Shown here: piece by piece, positions 32,073-43,924 of the stretch
How the letters are laid out: each line of letters starts with the position of its first letter
How positions within the stretch are numbered: the first letter of the stretch is position 1
DNA from: Rhinopomastus cyanomelas
Taxonomy: Eukaryota; Chordata; Aves; Bucerotiformes; Rhinopomastidae
Length of the DNA stretch: 64,000 nucleotides
Assembly (NCBI GenBank): GCA_013400115.1
Contig: VXBP01001095.1
Span: 281,796 to 345,795 of the forward strand
Direction of reading: 5' to 3'
The notes under the pieces: model-generated
Told to the model about the DNA's origin: nothing
What the model saw: only the letters and a program-made list of their open reading frames with translations
The model's database searches: none
Translations under genes and position numbers: made by a program

Positions 32073-33337
32073 AGGCCTCCTGTTCCAGCTGCCAGCCCCT
32101 GCCATGGTTAGCTCCAGCACGGGCAGCAGATGGCAGAGAACGTGACCGTTTTCATGAACTTTAAAAACAGTGCAAGGCAGCTGCGGTGCAGGGAACATCA
32201 CAGCTTTCTAAGGTGGGATCTGGGACCAATTATGTTGCAAGAGAACATCCTTGACTGGAGGGGAAAGAGTGGCAGAGAGTAAATAAAACTGTTCTTCAGA
32301 GATTGTGTCTCACAGGGCAACTGGAGCCCAGATTCCAACCCACGCACGCTGGAAAACGACATTCCTCTGGTCGGGTGTCCTTGAAAACCACTTTGCTAGC
32401 CTTCTAAGAATAACACTGGCCTTGCCAGGCCACAAAAGAGGATGGGAATACCCTCAGATTCCCCTTAGTGACCCATGGCTAGCTGGGCTTGAGGAGACTC
32501 AACCACATGGACCCTGCCAGAGGGAGGAGAAGCTGATGCAGGGTGTTGGAGAGACACCAGAGAGAGCCAGCCTGTCCTGGCAGAACCTTCTGGGTGAAAA
32601 GGGCATCGAAAGGGGAAAGTCACAAAGAAACAAACATTGACTTTGAGGTAGAGCCCTGGGTTTGGCCTCCAGGTATGGAGCTGCCATCCATTTTCTCTCT
32701 CACAAACCCCAAGCAGATGACATTTTGGCACAAGCTGCTTGTTTACACAACAAACAGATGCTCTTTTCCCCTAACTTAGCCATCTAATGAAGCTGAGCAG
32801 CAAGAACCTCTGCTTGGGAAGAGATCCTTTATCAGGAGACACCCATGACTGGGTCCCAAACACATCCCCAGGTGCTCCTCAGCAGAGATTAATCTAATAA
32901 GGCTTCGCAGTGTGGGGCACAGCTGAGACCTGGGGGGTGACAGCCCCCCGCTGCCCCCAAGGAAGGGCTTTCAAAAGATGATTTATTTCTTCTCTGGGTC
33001 CTACAGGAGACACAAACTTCTTGATTTAAGTATGAAAAAAAGAAAAGAGGAAGAAGAGAGAAGCTCCATCACTTACATCACTCGATCCAGGCAGGCAAGG
33101 TTTAATTTAATCAGGCACTTAGACAAGGTGACACAGAAGCTTAATTCAGTGTCCTTGAGGGGGACAACAACTAGTCCAGAACCCTCAGTAACCGCAGGCT
33201 GGTCGCAGCTGGCAGATGGAGAAGGCAGCAAAGGAAAGGGCACCTCAGAACAAGGACAGCAAGGTGTCTCCTTGCCTGCAACTGGTGCGTGGGGAACACA
33301 AGCAGGGAGTGTGTTTGGCAGAGGGAAGCTGGGATGG

Positions 33338-33395
33338 CCACAGAATCAGGGAACAGTTGAGGTTGGAAGGGACATCAGGGGTTCCACCCTTCTGG
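33338..33395 (-). mobile_element. Short CR1 3' fragment
   Basis: CACAGAATCAGGGAACAGTT followed by GAGGTTGGAAGGGACATCAG is an antisense CR1 terminus cut off after about 55 bp. Confidence 0.65.
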
Positions 33396-33429
33396 AAAAG
33401 AGAGTTTCTTGCACTTCAATTTCCTAAAA

Positions 33430-33737
33430 TCATAAAATGATAGAATAGGTTGGATGGGAGCTCAGAGCTCAGCCAGTGCCAACCCCCTGCCATGGGCAGA
33501 GACACCTCTCATCAGAACACGGTGCCCACAGCCACATCCCGCCTGGGCTTGGACACTTCCAGGGATGGAGCAGCCACAGCCTCCCTGGGCAACCTGTTCC
33601 AGGGCCTCAGCAGCCTCACAGGGAGGGATTTCTGCCTCAGACCTCATCTCAATCTCCCCTCTTTTAGTTTGAGCCCACCCCCTGTGTCCTGTCACCAGAG
33701 GCCCTCACAGAAAGTCCCTCTCCAGCTTTCACTCTGC
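33430..33737 (-). mobile_element. CR1 3' region
   Basis: GGTTGGATGGGAGCTCAGAG, GCCAACCCCCTGCCATGGGC, CCTCCCTGGGCAACCTGTTC and CTGCCTCAGACCTCATCTCA are antisense CR1 of the 6254/52301 subfamily. Confidence 0.9.
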
Positions 33738-34351
33738 CGTGAGGATGCACTGCCAACGTTCCCCCTCCTGCACAGCACCAGGCCCCACTCACTGAAGGAA
33801 CAATGTACAAAATCAAGAGGAAACTCCATCACCTACCAACCGACCACACAACCTCCTGCCTGTGGGGTCGGCTGCTGCTACCCCTCCAGCCCCATCCACC
33901 AAGTGGAGAGAGCCTTTCTGCAGCATCCTCTGGCTCCTCACCCCAACTGTCACAGACTGGGACTGCTTGTGGAACAGCTGAGCCTCACCAGTTCAACCTC
34001 ACCACGTGTCAACAGCCTCCTCCTCCCAGGACAGAGCTGCTGTCTTGTTACAACACTCAGAATGGAGCAGCTTCCTCTCACAGGGGAGAAGGATTCCCTT
34101 CCCACTGATGTTGTCTTAGTGTGTCTATCAAGTCCTAAGATGGAGCCTCCTTCCTTTTTACTACCATCTTATCTGGCTGTTGCTGTCTTGGCCAAGGACA
34201 GATCAAAGCCAGGACCTCCTGAGCTAAAGCTGGGAGCTCAGCAGAGAGAGGGCAATGGAAAGACAAGAAAGCTAAGAAGATGCATCTGGAAAGGGAGGGT
34301 TATTCTTCTTTTTTGGTCAGTTGCAATTTAGGTTTAATCAGGTACCAGTAT

Positions 34352-35231
34352 AGGTAGGGGACTGACCTGTTGGAGAGCAGTGCAGGAGAAAGGGACCTGG
34401 GGGTCCTGGTGGCCAGTGGGATGACCATGAGCCAGCAGTGTGCTCTTGTGGCCAAGAGGGCCAACAGCACCCTGGGGTGGATCAGAAGGGGAGTGGCTAG
34501 CAGATCAAGAGAGGTTCTTCTCCCCCTCTACTCTGCCCTGGGGAGACCACATCTGGAGTCTTGTGTCCAGTTTTGGGCTCCTCAGTTCAAGAGGGATGTG
34601 GAGCTGCTGGAGAGAGTCCAGCGGAGGGCAATGAGGATGATGAACGAGGTGGAGCAGCTCCCTTATGAGGAGAGGCTGAGGGAGCTGGGGCTCTTCAGCT
34701 TGGAGAAGAGGAGACTGAAGGGTAACGTCATTAATGTCTATAAATATGTGAAGGGTGGGTGTCAGGAGGATGGAGCCAGGCTCTGCTCAGTGTCATCTGG
34801 TGATAGGATGAGGGGCAGTGGGTGTGAGCTGGAAGAGAGGAGGTTCCACATCAATCTGAGAAGGACCTTCTTCTCAGTGAGGGTGACAGGGCACTGGCAG
34901 GAGCTGCCCAGGGGGGTTGTGGAGTCTCCTTCTCTGGAGATGTTTGAGACCCACCTGGATGTGCTCCTGTGTGACTTGGTCTAGGTGATCCTGCTGTGTC
35001 AGGAGGGTTGCACTAGATGATCTTTCGAGGTCCCTCCCAATCCCTAATGATTCTATGACTTGATCTAGATGGTCCTGCTGTGGCAGGGGGTTGGACTAGA
35101 TGATCTTTCAAGGTCCCTCCCAATCCCTAATGATTCTATGACTTGATCTAGATGATCCTGCCGTGGCAGGAGGTTGGACTAGACGATCTTTCGAGGTCCC
35201 TTCCAATCCCTAACGATCCTATGACTCTGTG
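34352..35231 (+). mobile_element. Longest CR1 copy: 204-codon RT C-terminus and three-unit tail
   Basis: This 0.88-kb copy keeps an open frame at 34370-34984 for the C-terminal part of CR1 ORF2. Landmarks are GERDLGVLVA, SCVQFWAPQFKRDVELLERV, LRELGLFSLEKRRLKG and FHINLRRTFFSVRV, ending HLDVLLCDLV. After the stop come three B-type tail units about 83 bp apart (octamers at 35050, 35133 and 35216). It lacks the endonuclease and the RT catalytic core, so it is not autonomous. Confidence 0.95.
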
Positions 35232-38200
35232 AACAGTGGAGCGTGCGCTGGTCAGGGCTCGTAACGCGATTCACAAAAGGAAGGGAACCTCAAGCACCAA
35301 GGAACGTTTGCTGCTGCTTCTGCTGCCAAATCTTTGCTGGGGCAGAGAGAGCCACACGGCAGCCTCCCGTGTGTGCAAAGCACCAACTAGCAAAGCACCG
35401 GCGCAGAAGGCAAAGGTCTAATCAATGGGAAAAATCCACTTGGAAACAGCCGGCGTGCTGATCTAACTCAGCAGAACGAGCACATTTCTGGGCTGGGGGG
35501 GGCTTCCACCTGCAAGTGAGGAGCACTTGGAGCAGGGCCCGTGTTCCCACAGGGAGCACAGCAGGACAGGAGAACCCGATGGCTGGCCGAAGCCCAGGTG
35601 ACGCTCACCCTGCCCAGTGAGCAGAGGCGGACCGTGCTCGTGCACAGCGAGCTGTTCTCAGAGGTTTTATGGCTCAGGCTGGATGTAGGAGCAGGAACCA
35701 GCAAGGCTGGGTTCTGTGCCCAGCTACGTCAGCGATTTTGGGAAGCTATTCCCCTCCCTGGACCCATCACCAGACCGTGGCTGGATGTTATGGGCTTTAG
35801 GGTGCAGGAGAGCTGCGCAGCTCTGGGGAAGGTCCCCCAAACCCGCCGCAGTGACAACACTACTGGTACAACCAGCTGAACCCTCAGCCAAATGACAGCT
35901 TGTTCCATTTAACGAGAGGCTGTTGAAAATCCTCATGAAGTTAGCAATTTCCAGCTCGGTGGCTGCCCTTGAGAGCAGAGAAGAAACAAAGAGAAGTGTC
36001 CGTACGCGAGCGAAGGAAGAAAGAAGGAACACGGGAGAGCCAGGTCTGCTTTACACCTCGCAATTACGATCCTCTTCAGCTTCACACGCGCCAGCAGCAG
36101 GCAGAAAGCACTGTGGTGCTTTGGTTTTTTAATTTAAATAGCAGTTTCCTTTAAATAGAATGTTCCTGCCATAGGAAGATTTAAATCACTGACTGAGATC
36201 AATTAGCCTAGGAAACAAGGGAAGTATTTTAATGGCCCTTTGATTGCAGAGGCCGCGGCTCCTCCAGCGCTGTGCTGGAGGAGGAAGCAAGTTCAGGCTT
36301 TCTGCTTTGCTGCAAGAAGAGCTGGGAAGGTGGTGCCATCCAGGAGACAGATCCTGGGGGTTTGCTGCCTGCCACAAGGGCTTCCCACCCTGATGCTGCC
36401 TGGCAGTGCTCGCCCAGGGGGGCTGCAGGGTGCTGGCAGCCCCTCTGGGGGAATTGGGGCAGGAAATCGGGTCAGCGTCGTGCCAAGCGCCAGCCAAATG
36501 GAAGGCAGCCAAGGGATTACACGAGAGGCAGTGTGACAGAGCCCAGGGCCATCTGATGGGAGAGGACATTGTCAGAGCAGAGTGACAGCCCCTCACATAG
36601 TCTCTGCTGTTGTGACACATGAAGCTGTTTGCTGTTTCCATGCCATACTGGAAGCACCACAGACTGGCTCTGGTGCTACCGACTGGCTTCTCCAGGCTGA
36701 ATTCAGTAGCCCCTCCAAACTCAGGAGCTATCAACTGGTCATCACGGAGCAGACAGCAACAGCCACAGGGCCAAGGGCAAACAATCAGGGAGGTGCTGAT
36801 GTGCTCCATGGGTTAATACCTGTCCCAGCTCCATGGACAGGTGAGAGCAGCCCCACCTCAAACACCAGGTCCTGCAGCCTGCAGAGGTCCCCTGTGCACA
36901 TCTGTGAGCAGCAACGAGCACAAACCCTCTTGGGTTCAGGGCCAAGGACACCGCAGAACTACAAGAGAGAAACTCAGCTGCTCGCAGCAAGGTGCCTGCT
37001 GAGCAGGGACAGAGTTCAGCAGGGCTTGGGCCACACAACTGGTACCTTCTGATGGGCATCAGCCCTTCCTGGGGGCACATTTCCATCAAGTGTGCTTCAC
37101 AGCCATCAGACTGTGTGTGAGACCTCCCAGCTCTGCTGGAATCTCGCCCCAAAGATGATGGGGAGAGACAACATTCTTACTCCTTTCCAGGAAAACCAAA
37201 ACCTCAGGAGAATCGGTCGCACATCCCGTGGGGATTGTACAGAGGGCCCACTCCCAGCAGTGAGGACACAGGGCTTGGTGGGCACTTGAAAGCAGAAAGA
37301 ACCCATTTTTGCAGGCACTCAGCCATCACAGCGGGTGAGTCAGGGCTCTGAGCACACAGAGAGGCCCTGGTACACACACTAACTCTGCCAAGCCTCCTTC
37401 CTTGCCTCCAAAACAAGAGGACAAAGGGATTTGGGCATGGCTGCTCCAGTAAAGCAGAGGCAAGAAGGGGGTCCTAAAGCCCTGACACTAGACTATCTGC
37501 TGTAAGAATCCCCTTCCCTTCTGGCCCTACTGCAAAAGAGCCACAAATTCTGCTCACAGGCTCATGCTTGTGCAGGACTCAATGCAGGTGGCACCCCCAG
37601 TGCCCACTTTCACAAGCCAACAAGGCCACCCCAGCCCTGGTGGAACACAGCAGCTCTGCTTCAGTCACCTACCCTGGGGCTCCTAAAGAACCTACAAGAG
37701 TGCTGGGAGGACCGTGGGCAAACACTTGCCTCCCTGCTGCCTAACTGCTCTGCTTCTCATGACAGGGAGCTGCAGCTGAGCTTTTTGAACACCAGCAGCA
37801 CCAGTGACTGACCCACAGCTACACAGCAAAACCCTGGCCTTATGGTGAATCTCCCAGGGCTCAGCTCCCTCCCTGGGCTCACTAAGAGCACAAGGACAGA
37901 AGAGGACATCAGCTTGCTGCACAGCAACCTTTCTCCCTGCACAGAGGGGCCAAGCACGACCTGAACAAAACTCAGAAGTGAGGTGAGGGCAGATCCATCC
38001 CCATTCACCCACTGCAGGCACGAGTGAAAGCACCGTTCAAACCCAACTGCCCCAGCAACAAAAGCTGGAGGATCCACTCAATCCCCGCTGCCCGCGTCAT
38101 CTTAATAAACCCGATAACGAAGAGATTATGTTAAAAGCTGTCAAGGGCTGCGCTGACCAGAGCTCAACCAGCTTCAAGCAGCTTTGCTGGGGAGGGGAAA

Positions 38201-38330
38201 AAAAAGACATAATAAAAAAGTCCTAATTCAATCAGCTTGGAGAAGTCCATCGGCCACTGATCCCAAGTGATCAGCCTTCATGTCGCGGCGACATTACATT
38301 CCAGGCGCTGAAGATTTTCACTTCTGTATT

Positions 38331-38360
38331 TTTTTTTTCCCTTCCCTTTTTCTTTTTTTA
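38331..38360 (+). repeat. T-rich low-complexity tract
   Basis: TTTTTTTTTCCCTTCCC followed by TTTTTCTTTTTTTAAAG, about 30 bp, intronic. Confidence 0.85.
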
Positions 38361-38838
38361 AAGCAAGAACTGAAAGGCAGCAAAGATAAAAACTGTGTTC
38401 AACTGGAACTGGTTCACTCAGGGGATTGCAGACACATAATACGTTGCCTTCAGAGGCTGTTAGAGTCCTGCCCCAGCAAGGAACACGACAACGGTCACCA
38501 GTGTCTGACAGATGCCTAAAAGGCAGGAGAGGACAATATGGATGAGCTGGGTGGAGATGGGGCCAGTGGAAAGGGGAGGAAGGCTCCAGCCACAGCTGTC
38601 AGGCTCTTCCCTCCTCCGCTTTTCTCCAGCTCTCAGGGGCAACCCCAGATTCACAGCACGCTGTGTGGGGCTAGTGGGAAGGTAAAGATGTTGGAAAATG
38701 AAGACACTTCATGTCTGAAAGCTAAAGAGGAGTGGAGGCTCCTCTGCTGACTCTAGGCACTACAGCCCATCCCTGCTGTTCTCCAGGGGAGGTGAGAAAG
38801 GGGTGGGGAAAAGGAGCCGGGGAGCAGCAGCCACTTAC

Positions 38839-39006
38839 TTTCAGCTACACAGCCTACGAGCAGCACGGAGAGGAGGTTCACGAGGGAGACCAGCGAAAAC
38901 ATCCCAGGGCTGGGAAGGATCCTCATCCTCTGCAATGGCCTTCGGCCCCTGCCGGGAAGGCTCCGGGTCAGCAGGACTCACGGTGTCTCGCCAGCGTCGT
39001 CAGCAC
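38839..39006 (-). CDS. PTPRS: PTPRS start-codon exon: 5' UTR and signal peptide
   Basis: This exon opens the reading frame of receptor protein tyrosine phosphatase sigma, a neuronal cell-surface phosphatase. The ATG lies at 38926-38924. From it 29 codons plus one base are read (MRILPSPGMFSLVSLVNLLS, then VLLVGCVAE), a classic signal peptide: short basic start, long hydrophobic core, small residues before the cleavage region. The donor is AAA/GTAAGT at 38838-38839. The left-over A joins GT of the next exon to make Ser, giving VAE-S-PPVF. The 5' border is inferred from a good acceptor (TTTGCTCTGTGCAG before 39006), which leaves 80 nt of 5' UTR. A weaker acceptor at 38930-38932 is an alternative. 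An in-frame TTG three codons upstream of the ATG is not a likely start. The coding part is well supported by phase and by the family's N-terminus. The UTR limit is less certain. Confidence 0.85.
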
Positions 39007-39224
39007 CTGCACAGAGCAAAGGGAGCTCTTAGAGACAGGGAGGAGGGAGGGGGCAGCCAGCCAGAGCCCCGGGAGGCAGCAGGATCCAAGAGAGCCCAGG
39101 CAGCCCTGCGCCTCAACACAGACCCGAAGGACTGGGGTGGCTCCATCACCATGAGAGGCTGGAGGGGACCGGAGACCAGGCTGCTCCAGCCTCACTGCCT
39201 GGGCAAGGAATGGCATCTCCACTT

Positions 39225-39570
39225 GCACGCTCACAGCTCGGGAGGGGACGGCGCAGACAAGAGAAGGACGGCGCAGGCAGAAGGCTCCGACCGCGCAGAG
39301 CCCCCATTTAAAGTTTAACACCCGTTGGCTGCTCCCTCCTCTCCGCGGCAGGAGAAAGGCAGCGCTGGCCGAGCAGCGCCCGAGCAATGAGGTGTGAAGG
39401 GATCTGACCCGACAGGGCCCAGGGACCCTCTGAAAGGGCGATTTTTCCACAAAAGCGCAAGGCGGGGGAAGCAAAACCGAGACCTCAGGCACGAAAAACC
39501 CAGGATGGAGAGAAAAACATCCCCCAGCAGAAGGAAGATGAAGCAGGAGAAGGTTCCCGTGTGTCCTCGA
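39225..39570 (-). promoter_or_regulatory. CpG-rich stretch upstream of the ATG exon
   Basis: Around two dozen CG dinucleotides fall in about 340 bp, far more than in the flanking intron (for example GACGGCGCAG twice, CCGCGCAG, CCGCGGCAG, AAAGCGCAAGGCGG). It lies 0.2-0.55 kb upstream of the start-codon exon in gene orientation. A TTTAAAG element is at about 39307. It could be an alternative promoter or a GC-rich regulatory block. No transcription evidence is available. Confidence 0.3.
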
Positions 39571-39759
39571 GTTTGCTGAGGATGGTGCAGCAGGGAGGGC
39601 GTTTCTCTCCTGCCCAGCACTCACCCTAGCACAGCAAGCCTGACCCTCAACCCTGGGATCAGCGTTGGTGTCCCAGAGCCCCATGTGCAAGGCTGGAGAG
39701 CCTCCCAGACTCCTTCCCCCAGCTAAGATTGCAGGAGCAATCTCTTGATTCATCAGGAG

Positions 39760-40428
39760 AAGTGTGGCCAGCAGGTCGAGGGAGGTGATGCTCCCCCTCT
39801 GCTCTGCTCAGACCCCACCTGGAGGACTGTGTGCAGTTCTGGAGCCTTGATTACAGGAGGGATGTGGACGTGCTGGAGCGAGTGCAGAGGAGGGCCACGA
39901 GGATGATCAGAGGGCTGGAGCACCTCTCCTATGAGGACAGACTGAGAGAGTTGGGGCTGTTCAGTCTGGAGAACAGGAGGCTCCCAGGTGACCTCATTGT
40001 GGCCTTCCAGTATCTGAAGGGGGCTACAAAAAGGCTGGGGAGGGACTATTTAGGATGTCAGGTAGTGACAGGACTGGGGGGAATGGGGCAAAGCTGGAGA
40101 TGGGTAGATTTAGAGTGGATGTGAGGAGGAAGTTTTTCAGCGTGAGAGTGGTGAGAGCCTGGAATAGGTTGCCCAGGGAGGTGGTTGGGGCCCCATCCCT
40201 GGAGGGTGTTTCAGGCCAGGCTGGATGGGGCTCTGGCCAGCCTGACCTAGGGTGGGGTGTCCCTGCCCATGGTGGGGGGGTTGGAACTGGATGATCCTAT
40301 GGTCCCTTCCAACCCTGAGTGATTCTGATTCCACAACTTCCCCAGTGAAGTGATCCTGCTGTGGCAGGGGGATTGGACTGGCTGATCTTTGGGGGCCCCT
40401 TCCAATTCCTAATGATTCCATGATTCTG
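39760..40428 (+). mobile_element. CR1 hybrid A/B copy, 0.67 kb
   Basis: It has an RT C-terminal region with an open stretch (FWSLDYRRDVDVLERVQRRA, then RLRELGLFSLENRRLPG), an A-type UTR, the CTTCCCCAGTGAAGTG linker and one B-type unit ending ATTCCATGATTCTGTG. It is 5' truncated. Confidence 0.93.
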
Positions 40429-43185
40429 TGAGCCACTCTGGATGGCCACCAGGCAGAGGAACCCCCACACTGAGCTAACAGAACCCTGCAAGAGACAAAA
40501 CCTGGAGCAGAGCGAACCACAGTTGATCCTGAGGGACCAAAAGGCTCAGCCAGCAAGCCAACCTCCAGAGGAGACGGCAGAGCTTTGCTCGTGACCTGCT
40601 CTGCCCTGGACGTGGCAGAACGTGGCTGCAGCGGAGCTCCAGCGCATCAGCAGGGCTGCGAGAGCCGAGAGCCAGCTCAGCACCAGCCCGCTCCCCTCGC
40701 CCTGCCGGCACATTTCCATGGAGACCACTCCTGGCTCCACACGGAGCTGCCGCTCACAGCTTTATCCTGATCCCTGCGCAGAGCTGGAACGGCATTAGGG
40801 GAGCTGTATTCTTAGCCACAACCCCACTCCCGCGTGTCAGCCCCACCAGGGCTGAAAATAGAGTGAAAACCACAGCCACAACCTCCTCGCAGGGTCAGCA
40901 GCTAAGAGGATCCTCCATCAGACGGGCTCTGAGCGCCGGGATAACGGGCTGGAGTCATGTGAAGGCTGCTCTCAGATCTGCGCAGACTCCTTCCTGCTAG
41001 CAGTTACCCCAATTAAAAATCAAACCCGGGGTTCATCACCTCGTGGAGAAGAGCCAGGCAGGAGACACTGAAGAGCGATCAAAGGTTCTGAAAGGACTGA
41101 GGGGACAGTGAGGCTGCGCACGCTTCGTGACACACAGCGGGGTCGGGGGCCGTCGGGACGCGCAGCGTGAAGGGGAGTTTTCATCTTCCTCTGTCCCATT
41201 AACAGGCAGGATAAACAAGCAGTCCCCACGTGCACTCAGCCCTACAGAGCAACTTTGCAGAGAGAGGCTTAGGACTTGCACTTTGAGGATGACAGAGCCT
41301 CTGGGCTACTCTGGATGCAGTGTGTGGAAACCCAGCAGAGGCACCGACACTCTTCACAGAGAAAGGGAAAGAATCTGGATTATCCCAGTGGGAATCTCTT
41401 CAAATATTTGCTCCAGATCCATTGAAGAGAAAGCTCCAGCCCTGCTGCAGGTTTCATAGGGTTCCAGGGGGCAGCAGAACACGTTGGGGTTTCTTTTGTT
41501 GCTGTCGGAGGCGAGAGGAGACTGGGAACAGTATGAATGGCTGCGATGGTAATTGTTAATTAAACTGGGGATGTGGTGTCGATGCCAGCACAACAAATGG
41601 AACCGCGCTGCTGGCTGCTGGCTCTCCCCTCTCCCTGTTTCACGCAGGCAGCCACTTGTTCCCACCAGTGAGGTCAGAGCAGGAGTGGGAAGGAGTCAGA
41701 GAGAGCAACCACCTTCCAACCATTTTCATTTTCGATATTCGACCCAAGAAGGTGGGGCTAGCTCAGCCGACACTGCAGGAACTCTTGGTTTTCTTTATCA
41801 GAACAATTATCCCCCCTCTCCAGTGCCAGGAAACGGAACCAAGTGCAGCCCCAGAGCTCAGAGCAGGCGAGAGGCCTCGCTGCCCCACACAACACAGCCC
41901 CAAAGTGCCCCTGACGGCGGAGGTGACCCTGGGAACACGAGGGGAATGTTCTGCCTCCCCCAGGAGACCAGCAGGTCTGCTCCCCCACACCCAGCACAGC
42001 TTTTCGTGCCACATAATGGGCTCCGATAGAGAAGGTCTGGTAAAGGGGATGCAGCAACAGCTCCAAGATTAGAGAAGGAGATGCCAGAGGGTGACACTTC
42101 CGCTCCGGTGCTAATGTGCTTCCCGAACCCTTGACAGAGATAGAAAGTGCTGGCAGAGATATTAGGACATGTCAGCTTCAATCCAGCAGCTCATCCTTCA
42201 GAGCAGGTACATCACCGGCTCTCTGCCCCCGGATATGGGATTTTCAGGACAGCAAGACGTGCACCCACCTGGCTCCCCCGCAGGCATCGCACAGACACCG
42301 GGACAGGAGTCTGCTCGGATTTCTCCGCAGAACCCTGGCAGTTGGAAACCAGCAACAGGCTCTCACCCCCTGCACGATTCCTGCCTACGATGCGGGACAC
42401 GCAACGCTTGGAAACCTGCAAGGAGGCTCTCCTGCCCTCCCGGCGGCGCTGGATCCCAGTGGGAATTGCTTTGATGAACGCTCAGATCACAAGGGCCCCA
42501 TCGCCCACCCTCTCCCGCACGCACGGCTCACCTTGCCTATGCTCTTTGAAGCAGGTTTGCATCGCTCCTGCCTGTCCGCTGAGCCCACACGAGTAAACAC
42601 CAAGGCTGTTCTCCTCAGACCTACAAACCCCTGCTCAGCTCTCTGGCACGAGATCGCCCGGAACACAAAGCAAAGCACCTAATAGACCTCAGTCCTGGCT
42701 AAAGAATGCAATTAAGTGAAGCCTTGGCCTGCAGTGGGGTCAGATTTGTGCTAGATACGGTCACATTTCAGGAATAAGATTAATTCTTACAGTAAAAGAG
42801 CTCCTGTAAGGTCCTGGGCACCGCCTGATCTCTAGCTCTGAGCATCCTGTAAGCGCTGAGCACAGGCTCTCCGATGCTGTCATTAACAATCATCAAACTG
42901 CACAGCGTGAGCAAGAAGCAGCTTCCCCTATGGCTGCTCCAGGCAGCGTGGAGCCGGGGATCTCCAGGGACCCAAGTGTACCAGGCACAAAGGGCAGATT
43001 GCTCAGAAGCACCTACATTTCTTAAGAGCTTAAGTTCCATTGAGAGTCAAAGGGACTTAACTTAAGCTGCTAAGATGCTTTTGAAGATTTTCCTCCCAGC
43101 AACTCCCGTTTCAGAGGGTGCTGGACACCCAACTCCCTTAAGCTACTTCGGGTGTCTGCAGGGATATAGGAGGAAGGGGCTTTAT

Positions 43186-43665
43186 CACAGAATCATAGAA
43201 CATTTCTGGCTAGAAGAGACCTTCCTGATCATCAAGTCCAACATTTTCCGAGCCCTGTCAGCATCACTAAATCCTATCCTCCAGCACAACACCTCCCCTT
43301 CTCTTCAACATCTCCAGGGATGGGGACTCAACCCCCACCCTGAGCAGCTGTTCCAGTGCCTGACAACCCTCTCAGCAAAGAAATTCCTCCTGACATCCAA
43401 TCTGAACCTCTCCTGATGCAGCTTAAGGCCATTTCCCCCATCCCTTCACTGGCCACTAGGGATAACAGACCAGCCCCTGCCTCTCTACAATCTCCTTTCA
43501 AGTAGCTATAGACAGCAACAAGGTCTCCCCTCCACCTCCTCTTCTCCACACTGAAGAGCCCCAGATCTCTCAGCTGTTCCCCACATGACACATGTTCCAA
43601 ATCCTTTACCAGCTTGGTAGCTGCCTCGTTGTCCCTCTTGGAGTGAAGGACACTCCACAAACCAG
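43186..43665 (-). mobile_element. CR1 3' region, 0.48 kb
   Basis: CACAGAATCATAGAACATTT, AGAGACCTTCCTGATCATCA, TTCCTCCTGACATCCAATCT and TCTCCACACTGAAGAGCCCC. Antisense CR1 of the same subfamily as the copy at 26952. Confidence 0.93.
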
Positions 43666-43707
43666 TTTGGCCCTGTTGGTCCCCTTTACTGAAACAGGGA
43701 GCCTCTC

Positions 43708-43924
43708 CTGACTACAACCTCCCTCCAGGGAGCTAGGGAGAGGGAGAAGGTCCCCCCTGGAGTCTTCTCTTCTCCAGGATGAACACCTCCAGCTCCCTCA
43801 GCCTCTCCCCATCAGCCTTTCCCTCCAGTCCCTTCCCCAGCCTCATTGCTCCTCAGGACCTGCTCCAGCCCCTCCATCTCTTACTTGAAGTGAGGCCCCC
43901 AGCACTACCCCCAGGACTCGAGGG
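43708..43924 (-). mobile_element. CR1 internal fragment
   Basis: CTACAACCTCCCTCCAGGGA, GTCTTCTCTTCTCCAGGATG and TGAGGCCCCCAGCACT are antisense CR1 of a subfamily different from the adjacent copy. Confidence 0.8.

Larger units (their letters stand above)
16707..38838 (-). other. PTPRS 22-kb intron between signal-peptide and Ig1 exons
   Basis: This long intron runs from GTAAGT (38838) to TTCAAG (16707). It holds at least fifteen CR1 copies, listed separately, several in tandem-tail form. The stretches without CR1 are 18.2-19.36, 19.97-21.24, 21.44-22.75, 24.04-26.05, 27.48-30.60, 32.07-33.34, 33.74-34.35 and 35.23-38.84 kb. They hold unique sequence, AT-rich islands (18330-19110, 25370-25620, 30000-30420, 35870-36250, 38090-38300) and no recognised exon. 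Confidence 0.8.

Noticed and set aside
33450..34331. Open frame of 293 codons on the plus strand
   Set aside because: Its first third is antisense CR1 and the rest is unrelated intron, with no domain. A chance frame.
34370..34984. A host gene encoding a 204-residue protein
   Set aside because: The translation is the C-terminal end of CR1 ORF2, followed directly by the CR1 3' tail. It is transposon-derived and lacks the catalytic domains.
38968..39753. Open frame of 261 codons on the minus strand ending just upstream of the signal-peptide exon
   Set aside because: It is in the PTPRS 5' UTR and CpG-rich region, has no domain, and crosses the proposed splice acceptor. The length is explained by few stops in GC-rich DNA.
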